The position numbers were made by a program, and so were the translations under genes. Source: Hysterium pulicare CBS 123377 (Eukaryota; Ascomycota; Dothideomycetes; Hysteriales; Hysteriaceae). From it: a stretch of 64,000 nt of DNA. The stretch is taken from positions 62,001-126,000 of the forward strand of contig AJFK01000112.1 in NCBI GenBank assembly GCA_000467715.1, given 5' to 3'. The stretch's first letter is position 1, and every line of letters starts with the position of its first letter. Below are positions 20,030 through 30,653 of the stretch, in pieces. Under the pieces are notes generated by a model. The model was not told the DNA's origin and ran no database searches. It saw nothing but the letters and a program-made list of their open reading frames with translations.

Positions 20030-21292
20030 CTACATCCTGGCCTTTTCCCATTTGCAAAGACCAATCTGACTGCTCCCTTGCAGCACATCTTTAACCAGCC
20101 ACGGCAGGGCTGCAACCGCATACGCCTCAGCAGCTACCCCCAGCGGAGGGCTGATCACTGGCGCAAAGAAGGGACTGTGGTTGACAGAAATGTCCTCCTG
20201 CAACCTGCCCTCCTTCTCTAATCTATCCCAAGTCGCCGGGTCGAGGTCATGTCATGCCGTTCAGAGCAGGTATATATTCAGGTTCTTGACATACTTGATT
20301 GATGCTGATTAACGTTAGGTACCGTCGGCACCCGTCGTGGCATCATGGCTTCATCCGCAGACTCGTTTCAGTGCGCGAGTCTTAATTCCTGATTGTTGTT
20401 TCTGACGGTTAACTTAGATTTAGCTGCCTCATTCACGGCAAAGGCGGCCATGCCTCTCAGCCTCACAGAACAATCGACCCTATTGTAACCGCCGCCTCCG
20501 CAATCCTACGTTTACAATCCATTGCAGCTCGTGAGGTCGACCCCACAGATACGGCTGTTGTCACCGTGGGCACAATCCATGCTGGATCAAACGAGAACAT
20601 CATTCCAAGTCAAGTAAATCTCACAGTTGATGTGAGAGCCCTAAACTCATCTACGAGGGGAAAAGTCATTGCATCTGTACAGCGAATCCTCGAAGCTGAG
20701 AGCCAGGCATCAAACTGTCCAAAAGCACCTGTCTTGACGAGCACACGCACCTTTCCCCTACTTATCAACGACGAAGCGATTACGGCTAAGCTGGAAGAGT
20801 CTTTCAAATCTCACTTTCCGCCTGCGCCGCATGGGTACGACCCCGAAGCGCTGCGACTGGGTGGAAGCGAGGACTTTGGGGAATTGGCGACAGCGATCAA
20901 CAAGCCGAGCTGTTTTTGGACGTATGGCGGCGTCCAAACAGTACATCAGGCAACGGCACCTTATCGTAAAGCCCATCTTTCACCATCGCCCTCGCTCCCT
21001 CTCCCCTTTCTTACACAAGCCCGGTTTCTTCTTGCACAGGAAGGCCGTCAATGTCGGCTCGGAGAAGGACGGTAGCACCAGGGCCATTCCGTAGGACGGC
21101 CGCGAGACCGTGGCCGCCGATGCCGGTATGAATTTCAAATGCCTCATGTATAGAGATTTCAGCCACAATCTTCGCTGCTGTTTCGCGCTCCTGGTGTGAT
21201 AGTTCGGGATGCGAATGGAAATACTTGTAGAGGTCCTCGTAACGTGAGAGATCGGAACGGAATTTGGAGATCAGTCTGCTTATCTCCGCCAT
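20030..21292 (-). pseudogene. M20D amidohydrolase gene broken by a deletion and an internal inversion
   Basis: Family: metal-dependent amidohydrolases acting on N-acyl amino acids and IAA conjugates. The minus strand starts with ATG at 21292 and MAEISRLISKF, then FEIHTGIGGHGLAAVLRNG and RADIDGLPVQEETGL. Next comes AMVKDGLYDKVPLPDVLFG with about 75-80 codons missing in between, including the metal-binding HACGHDMH. From about 20935 down to 20245 the gene lies on the plus strand: GHVMPFRAG, an intron, TVGTRRGIMASSADSF, an intron, LIHGKGGHASQPHRTIDP, VTVGTIHAGSNENIIPSQVN and LRLGGSEDFGEL up to WTYGGV. The C-terminal end DPATWDRLEKEGRLQEDI and VNHSPFFAPV is again on the minus strand down to a stop at 20030. 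The parts are in order and nearly complete except for the deletion. The product cannot be functional. Confidence 0.85.
20245..20935. other. Inverted segment inside the amidohydrolase gene
   Basis: About 690 bases flipped relative to the flanks. The junctions are GACATGACC/TCGACCCGG at the left and CTGTTTGG/ACGCC at the right (minus-strand reading). Turned back, they would give CTG TTT GGT CAT and GGC GTC GAC, which are in frame and match the family. Only a GG/CC pair is shared at the breaks. Confidence 0.8.
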
Positions 21293-22060
21293 GATTAAAT
21301 AGAAGACGAGCACAGATTCGCCACGCGGGCGTGATGATTCTGTAAGGGATGAAGAACAGAGCAAGTGGGCTGAGCAGGAACAAGAAAGATGAGAGTGGGC
21401 GTGGGCGTGGTGTAGGATATGTAGTTTGTTTAGCGAGCTGCTGTTGCTGTTTTGGTGTTTGCTAACCAGCATTGTACAAGCTTCCAACCATCTAAGATCC
21501 TCCGCCAGCTCTTGCTTTCGTCCGCAGAATCGTCCTTTCGGCAGTCAACTCTGCTCCAAAAAATGGCAAGAAGATTCAGTCATCTTCAGTCTGCAGCTAT
21601 GGATGTCAGCTGTGACATCGTATTATCCAGAAGAAGAATTTGAACAGCTCAACCACGCGTAAAGCGGTGGTTATATTTACAGCTCTCATTTATGGTTGAT
21701 TCCGTTGAATGAGGTAACGGTGTTGCTTTGATTCTGCGTTGAGTTCTCGTTGGTTTTGTTTCTTTGGTTCTGGAACGCTATCGTTACTGTTGACGACAAA
21801 GAGTGATTGCCCGCTGAGTATCGACGCCAGCCATCTCCAGGAGAAATATCACTACTATATTTGAGGGCCCGAAAGACTCCAAATTCGATTCTGACGACGT
21901 AAAGATTAGGAAGGAATCTACCCGCAAGAGATGCAAGTTAATCCAACACTTGAGTCTTAATGGGGTGATTTTGTGGGCACTTTCTTTTACACCTACCCTT
22001 TAGGCTGGAGGATCTATGGCTAAGGAGACCAGAGAGAACGGTGCAAGAAACTAATCATAG
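21293..22060. other. Gene-free stretch
   Basis: Anonymous DNA upstream of the broken amidohydrolase. No family is recognised. Confidence 0.4.
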
Positions 22061-22336
22061 GTAGCAATTGACGATCCATCACGAAAGCCAGTACAACCGA
22101 GAAAGGCGCAGAGTACAGACCAGCCAAGGAAACGCAGGCGTGTTTCGGATAGATCTGCATCAGAGGATGAAGTATTGTCATCAGGACAGACAAGGGAATT
22201 GGCTGCCCGTACCCCAGATGGTCAGCATGCCTCAAGGGGAGTTAAATCTCCCATTAAAGCAACTAAAAGTGAGTTTGACTTCGGAGAGGAATGTGACTAT
22301 CGTCTATATAGTATAAGTAGTTATGGTAGGCTGTAG
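22061..22336 (+). other. Possible relic of a basic, Ser-rich coding segment
   Basis: Open frame of 91 codons without a proper start, with KPVQPRKAQ, RKRRRVSDRSASEDEVLSS and HASRGVKSPIKATKS. Low-complexity basic then acidic/Ser-rich text of this kind is typical of the N-terminal region of fungal nuclear or PD-(D/E)XK-like proteins. No domain is visible and neighbouring frames are closed, so it is listed as a possible fragment only. Confidence 0.3.
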
Positions 22337-22730
22337 GATTGATGGAGGCATAACCCAGTATTTACCTTGGCTGTAGAGGATGCGGTTGTGCTGTAGTAAG
22401 ATTTAGAGAATGAAGTTCACTATTTACAGCATTTACGCTAAAGCTGAAGGTAAAGTTGAGCTTACAATACCAGAAGCACCTACACCTCTAATAGAATATG
22501 CTAAGTGCGATGGGTAGAAGGAAGTAAGGTAAAAGTGCATGGTGCAAGGGAGAAATGGATTTGGTGACATATAGCGCGGGGCGAAATGCTGATGCAGGAC
22601 GCAAAATAGGGTGCAACGGCGTAGGTGGGATGAAGTGAAGTCAACCGCAGGAAGCCCTAGAATTGTCAATGGTCCAAGCTCCTTAAGTAAAACCACCACC
22701 GAGCTAGCTACCTAACATCCAAAGTACGAC
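22337..22730. other. Upstream region of CLP1
   Basis: AT-rich bases with no recognisable gene; the part next to 22731 should carry the CLP1 promoter. Confidence 0.4.
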
Positions 22731-24277
22731 ATGACCTCACTCCCAGGCCTCTCCCTCTCCGCAGCCCCAGAACCGCCTCCTCAAGCCTCGATAACACGCA
22801 TCCAAGACCTACCCGCAGGCACGGAATACCGCTTCGAAGTTCCCTTCTCACGATCGTTCCAAATCAAGCTCCTCAGCGGCACTGCGGAGCTATTCGGAGC
22901 GGAGCTCGCACCCAACTCGAAAGACCCATACACCTTTAGTGGAACCAAGGGAGCAATTTATACCTGGCATGGATGCAGGCTGGAGCTTTCGGGCGAGGCA
23001 GAGAGTGAGTACACGGCGGAAGAGTCACAGATGATGAGCTATGCGAACGCGCATTTCGCACTGGAAGGTGTTCGAGACAGGGCTGCAACTACAGGACAAG
23101 TCGGGCCCAGGGTTCTAGTCGTAGGGCCTGAAAATGCAGGGAAGACGAGTGTGGTCAAGGTATTAACATCATATGCCGTAAAGGCTGGACGACAACCCGT
23201 CGTGGTGAACCTAGATCCCAGACAAGGCATGCTCAGTGTACCCGGCTCCCTTACAGCGACAACCTTTTCTACTATTGTGGATATGGAGGAAGGTTGGGGA
23301 AGCAGTCCTATCTCAGGGCCTAGTCCAACACCGGTGAAGATGCCACTGGTATATCATTACGGGCTTGCTAGTCCCGAGGAAGGAAAGATGTTCAAACCGC
23401 TTGTGGCAAGGATGGCGCTTGCGGTGACAAGTAGGTTAGAAGAAGATAACGAGGCGAAGCCAGTGGGATGCATCATCGATACGTCGGGGGCAATCAGTCA
23501 TGGCAAAGGGGGCCTGTATGAGAATATTGAGCATATAATATCAGAATTCTCGGGTGCGTGCATGTGTGACCTATTCGTCAACCTTCACAGCCCCAAAACA
23601 AAACACTCTATGATTTCTAGACCCGTACTAACGAAAATGTAGTGACCGTTGTCTTCGTTCTCGGTTCCGAACGCCTATATAGCGACTTATCCCGCAGATA
23701 CGCCAACCGTCAGGCCGACGAACCGGTCTCCGTCGTCAGGCTGGATAAATCCGGTGGATGTGTCGACAGAGATGAAACCTACATGAAGCAGCTACGACAG
23801 GCTCAGATAAGATCTTACTTCTTTGGTCACGGCGACAATACGCTCAGTCCCTCAACCCACTGGGCAGACTACAGTGAAATGACGATCTATAGAATCAATG
23901 AAGGTAAAGTTATGATGCCATGTCAGTATTCATGAAATTTGCTGACCTGCAAAGGAGCATCTGAAGCGAATGCGTCATTTTTACCCGGAGGTGAGGCAGA
24001 TGACGATGATATGTATGGATCTACTGCAGTATCGCTGTATGAAAAGATTTCTGCTTCACCGGCAGTACAAAATTCTCTATTAGCCATTACGACTGCGGGC
24101 GCGAATGAAAGCCAGCAAACGATTCGAGACTCGAGCGTTCTTGGATATATCTACGTGGCGGACGTTGACGAGGCGAAGAAAAAAGTACGACTGCTGAGCC
24201 CACAGAGCGGGCGGATGCCAGCAAATGCAATGATCAAAGGAAGCTTTCCGGAAGATGTGGCAGGTTTGGTCAGTTAA
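22731..24277 (+). CDS. CLP1: CLP1, mRNA cleavage and polyadenylation factor IA subunit
   Basis: Nuclear protein of cleavage factor IA; fungal Clp1 binds ATP and bridges Pcf11 to the 3'-end machinery. Exons 22731-23553, 23643-23903 and 23955-24277 give 469 codons including the stop. The N-terminal beta domain has LPAGTEYRFEVPFSRSFQIKLLSGTAELFGAEL features, followed by the YTWHGCRLELSG motif and AHFALEGVRD. The Walker A loop is GPENAGKTSVV. Next are NLDPRQGMLSVPGS, DTSGAISHGKGG, FVLGSERLYSDL and the C-terminal domain ending SGRMPANAMIKGSFPED. Length matches fungal Clp1 (about 450-470). The gene converges on the inositol polyphosphate kinase gene. A short intron (51 bases) precedes exon 3. Confidence 0.95.
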
Positions 24278-24424
24278 CTAAGATTTGTTTGAAGAAAAGC
24301 TATGATTTTGATAGGCATTCTGTCCGGATGCATACTCAAGGGTATCTACAATAATCTGCTCTGACCTTCTGCCACCACTTGCAACGTAATGCAATTTTGA
24401 TGGCGGGCCCAAGCTCCGCCATGC

Positions 24425-25586
24425 TTATGAATGAGCAATTTCCTCGTCCAGTTCTACAATCAGCTTTTTGATGATCTCCACCGTACTCCTGATGCCTCGT
24501 ATTGCATTTTCGTCGGGACCCTGACCAGGTGTCAACGTCGCGTGCGCAAAGTCGATGCACTTGACTGTTGCAAGTTTAGGAATGACTTCGTCGTCATCAT
24601 CATCATCCTCTTCTTCCGCATCATCTCCCTTGCTCGCAAGTGCTGCCAGACTTTTCTTCGTATCCTCATACGCCTCACCGTCACCTTCATACACAAGCAG
24701 AAGACTGGCGGAGTACATCCTGCTCTCCTTGGTCTCAAATATCTTCTGTATAGTCTGTATTTCATCCCTGAAGAATTCCAAAACCTCTTTGGCCGTCTCC
24801 AGCTCTCGCCTTGACTTTTTCTTGGCGCCCATTGGAGGCAAGACGTACTCCCTGAACCCTTCAATCACATTGTCCGCTTTGTGTTTTCGGCCGAAGATCT
24901 TGTTGTAGACCCAGTATCCACTCTGTTTCTCTAATTCCGCTAATCCTCCCAGGCGTTTATCCACACCTTGCGCGGATTCACCTTGCCATGTGCGCATTCC
25001 AGCGATCCGGAAGCCGAGTGAACTGCTTATGGTCTCCGCAGAGACCTTATCCAACCTCGCCCTCTTTTCTAGGCTTGCATCCTCATCCCAAAGTTGGGCG
25101 CCAAGCTTCAGGTCTAGGATGTTGGGCTTCTTGAAGCCAAATGCTACGTTCTCCAACACAATACTTAGATCCGTGTCCAATTTCCTGCCGTGAAGTCGCT
25201 CAATTCCACCAGCCGTTTCTACAACTCCCACTCCCGCCGCTGCTGCCGCATCCCTAACCTCGGCAGGATTATCCCAGACAGTAGCGTAGGTAGGCGGGGC
25301 TTTGTCTTCCGATCCTCCAAGTCGGAGTGTGCCCATGAAGGTGGGTAGATACGGAGCGAGATCGGGATGAGAGGCATTCACAGATTCGTAGAAGGCTATT
25401 TCGGTCGGCGTGCATGGTTTTACGACTAGGGAGCCTGACTCGTCGGAGAGAACACCGTCACTGGGGAACCGATTAGCTATAGACTGCATTTAATATATAG
25501 CTGGACTGGGGTCGAGCTTACTGGCCTGCTGCTGCGTTACCAAAAGCCTGAAGAGTGGACGGGTCGATGGACTTTGTATTGGACAT
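24425..25586 (-). CDS. IPK2: Inositol polyphosphate multikinase (IPK2/Arg82 type)
   Basis: Phosphorylates inositol trisphosphate and tetrakisphosphate in the pathway to InsP5 and InsP6; the yeast protein also acts with the ArgR-Mcm1 regulator. Exons 25586-25522 and 25460-24425 give 366 residues. The acceptor at 25461 was chosen because it restores AAGHDGVLSD, the conserved N-terminal phosphate-binding segment; other nearby AGs bring stops. Kinase motifs: PNILDLKLGAQLWDEDA (the PxxxDxKxG signature), SSLGFRIAGMRTW, YSASLLLVYEGDGE (SSLL element) and CIDFAHATL (metal-binding Asp). An acidic run (DDAEEEDDDDDDE) before that last motif is typical of fungal members. The gene shares a short upstream region with the La-Arb1 gene. 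Confidence 0.93.
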
Positions 25587-26084
25587 GTTGAATACGCAAT
25601 TCGAGGCCCGCTGAAAGGCAATGAAGTAAAACGAAAGGGAAGATGCCCGCTGGAGAAGTGGGGAGCGAGAGAGTGAGGCGGAGGTGAGGCCAAGCAAACA
25701 AGCCGTGGGGGTCGCAATATTGTAGGGCTGAAACGCGATTCACGAGGGTGTCAGGAAACGTTAGCATGACTCGCCTGCACCGTCACAACGTCAAGGCAGC
25801 CCAAGGTTAGCTCCGACACGCTATCGTCGCCATATCACGGGAGAGCCTTCTACCTATCGCTATACCAAGTAACGACAGCAAGCATATTGCTCCTCCGAGC
25901 TCCAAAGTAGAACGCGTTGCCCGGCAGCTTGCCGTCTTTGTCACACAGAGCTAACAGTCACTGCCCGCTCAGCACACCGCAATTCCAAGCCTATCTGAAT
26001 CACTCGCTAACAATCTACTTGAAGCTACTAAATCCTCTCATTTTGACAACAGTAACCGATCCTACCTCGTCCAATCCAATCAAC
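25587..26084. promoter_or_regulatory. Divergent promoter region of IPK2 and La-Arb1 genes
   Basis: 498 bases between two divergent start codons. It should hold both promoters and 5' UTRs. No strong palindrome is noted. Confidence 0.5.
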
Positions 26085-28238
26085 ATGAGTATCGACGACG
26101 AGGGCTCACTTAGCACCCCTAGTGAGGTAGCAAACAGCTCAGTCAAGATGGCCTCATCTGGTGAGACTGCACATGCTGCGACAAGCGGGAAGGAAAATGG
26201 CACCGTAGCACCAATCAATCTCGATACAGTAGCGAAAGCTGTAGACTACTGGAAGAAGCCCGAACCGGGAGAACACCCAGATGCCGAAGCAATCAGACAA
26301 CAAGTCAGTTACTTGCACCAGCATCTCGTCGTGCTTCTTCTTCTACCTTTTCTTCCATCTTTAGATGACCGCGGAGAATACTAACAAACTACACAGGTCG
26401 AATACTACTTCTCAGACGACAACCTCCCTCATGACCAACACCTCCTTGAGTGCTGCAATGGCCGAGCTAACGAGCCCGTCTCTATCAACCGCATCTGCGG
26501 CTTCAAGAAGATGAGGGCTTTCAGACCGAAGACCCAGGTTGTGGCTGCTCTACGCAAATCGGCATTTTTGGATGTGACCGAGGACGGGAAGCACGTCAAG
26601 CGAAAGATCCCTTTAAAAGGGTGGAATCTCCTAGATCAGGATGACAGTGATGATTCCGATATCGCCCATGACCCCAATCAAGAATCAGATACAAAGGCAA
26701 AGCAGAAGCCCAAGGCTGTGCATCTGCCGCCTGGAAAGAAGGTGATCCCGCCGGGAATGACGAAGAGCATGGTAATCTAACCCTTGAGAGATGGCATGTT
26801 TTTAAGATCAACTTAACTTTCTGTGCAGATGAAACCCAATGGCTTCGAAGAATACTATACTGAGGCGCCGATCACTCCCGCCGAATTCGCCGAAGAGCAG
26901 TCCATCTACGACCCTGATACCGCCTTCGTTGAGCGCATCGAAATTGCCATCCAACGCTTCCAGCAAAAGCGCAAAATGACCGAAGATGTTAACAAAATAT
27001 TCAGCAAATGGATGAAGTTCGGCGGCGTGGATGGCTGCCAACGCCAGTTCACCGGGAAGGTCAGCCAAGCGGACATGGAGGGTATGGATGCAGCACAGAT
27101 CGCGAGGATGATGGCCATTCATCATGTAGACTGGTCTCGAGAAGATAGGGATGAGTGGGCTGTGGATTTTGAGGGAGTGGCTAAGGGATTCTTGTACGCT
27201 TGCTATTTCGATCTCCTCTGCCTCCTAATTTACATGCTGACCCTTCCTAGCGCTTCTTTCTACCTAAAGGAATTCTCCTGTAACCCGAAAGAACTCAAAC
27301 GGAACGTCCAAGTCCTCCGCTCCTTCTACAACTACATCCTGTACCACAATGTCTGCCCCGAGTACAAAGCCGACATTTTCGCTGCCCGCTCCCTCTGCGA
27401 TAAAGCCGAAGTCGAGCTCGTCGCAGCTTACAATACTAGCCTTGCGCTTCCAGGTGCCTTCAATGTCGCGGCATCAACGCTCTTCGGAGGCTATCACGCT
27501 GATCTCTATACGGGTGATGCCTCGTGGGCCGAGGCAGACCGGAATACGTCCTGGACAGGTGACGACACAACCCAAATCGGAATGAAGCGTGAAGAAGCAT
27601 ATGTGGTGTTCAAAACTGGTGTTGTTGTGTATGGCACAGAAGATCAGTATGAAGCCCTGCACAAGCACGGTCCAGATGCCATCAAAGTCCTTCGTGAGGA
27701 GGAGGTAGGCCTTTGCATCACTGCTCTGGAGCCCGCCACCCCAGACGTACTCGATATCTACAAAGCCCAGAACCAGACTTGGAAGCATAAACTCGCGCTG
27801 TCCCCGCTTGGTAGAATGCGCTGCGAGCCTTGGCCAATCCCCAATTTCGATGAGTGGGATCTACCCAACTCTGCCGCGCCGGCTGAAACCGATCACAAAA
27901 ACAGAGAATTCATCTTCTGGGTTGAGGACGAAGTTCTCAAGGACTGTATTGTTGGCATGAAAATTGCAGCCAGGATCATGCATCTGAGTGGCGGCATTAC
28001 AACACTAGATCATGCTAGACAGGTCCATTGCAGCTTCTTTGAGTGGTTGCCGAATGAAATGATCTTTGACCACAAGTTGTTGAAGGAAGTCAGGTATTTG
28101 AAGCCTAAGGAGGCGGACACGGCCCAGGAGAAAGAGGATCAGCAAGGCGCCGAAGAGAATGATTGGACGGAGGAGAATGCTGGTGAAACGGAGAAGGATA
28201 AGATGGCAGATGCTGCGGACGGTGAGGAGAAACAGTGA
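26085..28238 (+). CDS. La-motif protein with Arb1 (argonaute siRNA chaperone) domain
   Basis: Exons 26085-26303, 26397-26771, 26829-27193 and 27251-28238 give 648 residues. After a low-complexity start, QVEYYFSDDNLPHDQHL, VSINRICGFKKMRAF and VVAALRKSAFLDVTEDGKHV (about residues 73-145) form a La motif. A basic/Pro linker with an Asp-rich patch follows. From about residue 200 the sequence fits the Arb1 family: KIFSKWMKFGGVDG, VDFEGVAKGF, VLRSFYNYILYHNVCPEYKADI and AARSLCDKAEVEL, then a long C-terminal domain ending in an acidic Glu/Asp-rich tail. Arb1 is part of the ARC complex that holds duplex siRNA on Ago1 in fission yeast. The exons are joined by three consensus introns with matching phases, so this appears to be one protein. 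The pairing of domains suggests direct RNA contact. Domain calls are from memory of family motifs. Confidence 0.8.
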
Positions 28239-28448
28239 ACAGGAGAAAGGGGAAATGGGAATGGGAATGGGAGATGGGGAAAGGATTGCTGGTTGATGGC
28301 TACTCTGATACGATAGCATAGGTATGGAAATATCCTTCACGGTTTGATTCCATGGTCCATTGTCAAAGGGGGATTTTCTTGGGGTTGAAGAGCTTGATTT
28401 TGAAGGCAAATTGGTGGATAAGCATTATGTATTTGGTAACTCAACACT

Positions 28449-29764
28449 CTACGGCTGCAGTAGCAGTTTTCCGGTGGTCTTTCGTCCTTCTAGATCCTAT
28501 TCAGGGTCAATATTCCATTTCTTTTATGTCAACATATTGGAGAGACTGACCTGATGTGCCTGAGCGACATCCTTGAGAGGATAAACATTATGGACTCGGA
28601 CATCCATCTTGTCCTTCGTAATAAAGTCCCACAGCTCTGATGTGTATTGCTTCAACTCATCTCGCGTTGCTATGTAATTGAACAAGGTTGGCCGAAGTAA
28701 CTTGACGTTCTTTGCGGAGAGGCGTCTGGAACATGGTTAGCTAAAGCCACCATCAGAGACGAGCTTCAACACTTACGCAATAGTAATAGGCGGTACAGGC
28801 CCACTGGCATTTCCAAAACTGCACATCGTTCCTTTCCTCCTCACACAATCAAGGCTAGTATCAAACGTACTCTTCCCGACACTATCAAATACAGCAGCCA
28901 CCCCCTCACCGCCAGTAATCTCCTTCACCTTCTTCACGAATTTCTCTCCGTCCTCCTCATGATACTCCAACGTGACCTCTGCTCCATGCTCTTGAGCCAG
29001 ATTCCTTTTCGCCTCCGTACTAGCGACCGCAATAGTCCGTCCACCAACAGCCTTCAAGAACTGGCAAAGCCAGAGTCCTACGCCGCCCGCGGCAGCATGG
29101 ACCAGGATCCAATCTCCCCTCTTTACTTCGTAAGCCTCCCTGACCAGCGTCAGAGCCGTGAGAGCTTGGAGGATGGAAGCCGCGGCGTCCTTGGTGGATA
29201 TGGAGTCAGGAATTGGAATGCAGTAGTTTGAGGAGACAGCGGTGTATTCCGCGTAGGCGTACTGGCCCATGTAGACGACGCGGGCGCCGGGAGAGAGGTC
29301 GGAGGGGGTGTCTTTCGGGCCGAGAGAGGCGACGGTGCCGGAGCCTTCGCGTCCGAGGATGTAGGGGAAGCCTGGGGCTGGGTAGAGACCGCTGCGGAAG
29401 TATCTATGGACTGTTTAGCTACAGCAGGAAGCACTTGCTAGGGCGGATTGAGGAAGAGAGGGAAAGGGGGGAGGGCAAGGATTGAGAGAGAGCAGTACGT
29501 GTCTATGTAGTTTATCCCAATGAATTCATTCTTGACAAGCACCTCTCCTTCTTTGGGCTCTGGAACTGGAATATCGGTCTTCCATTGTAACACTTCAGTC
29601 CCGCCCGTCTTTTCAATGATGACGCCTTTCATTGTTGAGGGAAGCAAAGCCATTGAGCGTATAATGGTATGTCGAGGTGCGAAGTGAGAAGACAGCAAAT
29701 AGTGTGTTGAAGATGCAGATGGTAACTTTGAAGATGACGCAGCAAGACGAGACAACGAAAACAT
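28449..29764 (-). CDS. NADPH:quinone oxidoreductase (zeta-crystallin type, MDR superfamily)
   Basis: One- or two-electron reduction of quinones with NADPH. Exons 29764-29499, 29403-28777, 28725-28551 and 28496-28449 give 371 residues. The catalytic N-terminal part has GEVLVKNEFIGINYIDTYFRSGLYP and the GREGSGTVASLGP segment; the cofactor site is VHAAAGGVGLWLCQFLKAVG; the end is the family tail EGRKTTGKLLLQP. It has no zinc-binding cysteine set, as expected. The first 37 residues are rich in Ser, Arg and hydrophobic residues with almost no acid (FSLSRLAASSSKLPSASS), like a mitochondrial presequence, and a second in-frame start (MALLPSTMKGV) follows, so dual targeting is possible. It converges on the La-Arb1 gene. 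Confidence 0.92.
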
Positions 29765-30219
29765 GAGCGAGAAATAAGGAATTGGAAGGAAAGGAATGTC
29801 GTGATTCGGAGGGGCGGTTATCTCCGAATCATATAAGGCGGAATTATTCCAGCAGCTCAGCTACCTTACCCCTCCACGGCCTCCAAAGGGGGGAAGGCAA
29901 TCTTTGTCATCACATCGGAGTTTAGATGCTGCAACACCCGTCACTGAAGCTATTCATCAGACACAGATACAAGAGCCCTATCTCCACATTTTGGCAGTGT
30001 TGTTTACCATGTGCTGATTTCCGTCAATCTGTGTAACCATGATCGAGGTTTAAAAGCTAAATACCTATGCTCCGCACTATACATTCAATTCATCAATACT
30101 ACCAAATCCTCCAAACCTTTGACATCATCTCCTACTTATGCCTGTCTGTCTCTCCAATTAGACCTCATAGAACAGTATTTCTGTTTCTTCGTTGTAAAAA
30201 TCCTCCCTAACAAAAAGCA
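29765..30219. other. Upstream region of the quinone reductase gene
   Basis: Should contain the promoter of the quinone reductase gene and the 3' UTR of the small gene to its right. No other feature is seen. Confidence 0.4.
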
Positions 30220-30598
30220 CTACGAATCGCCAGGGGCGAAAGCAGGAAGTTGGCCAGAGCCAAAAATATCGATTTCTTCATCGACGATTGAATTTGCTTC
30301 CGAGAAATCTAACTGAGTAAGCTGAGATATGACGATTGCCCTCCGACTTGTGAGGCTGGCCCGTCGGATGCGCTCGACCGTCGTAGAGAGAGGTACCAGA
30401 CCCGGTCTATCGAGTAGAAAAGATGATATTAGCATGCAGAAGCGAAAACATTTACAACTGCATGTAGAGTCGCCAAGTAATATGAACAGGAAGAGAAAAG
30501 AAGAGGTGCTCCAGAAAGCTCACAGAAACTGGAGAGGAAGATGCAGTGGAGAACACGACCACGGGAATGGAAGATGTAGAAGTCGGCTTTCCTAGCAT
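30220..30598 (-). CDS. Hypothetical small protein (109 residues), two exons
   Basis: I do not recognise this gene. Proposed exons are 30598-30456 and 30406-30220. The intron has a GTAAATG donor, a GCTAAT branch-like site, a pyrimidine-rich end and a TAG acceptor, and joining keeps the frame for 110 codons. The first exon encodes MLGKPTSTSSIPVVVFSTAS and a hydrophobic stretch (FLEHLFFSLPVHITWRLY); the second encodes ERIRRASLTSRRAIVISQ and a tail with EANSIVDEEIDIFGSG. RRAS and TSRR look like basic kinase-type sites. It starts 56 bases after the GH72 stop on the same strand. It could also be transcribed 3' UTR sequence without a protein product. Confidence 0.35.
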
Positions 30599-30653
30599 CC
30601 AACTCGAATTAGCACCCAATCAGGAAAAGTGTCATTGATCTGTGGTGACGCTA

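Noticed and set aside
20566-21487. Two separate amidohydrolase genes on opposite strands
   Set aside because: Each carries different, complementary parts of one protein, and the breakpoints join in frame when the middle is turned.
24555-24660. Trinucleotide (TCA/TCT) repeat as a microsatellite feature
   Set aside because: It simply encodes the acidic run of the inositol polyphosphate kinase.
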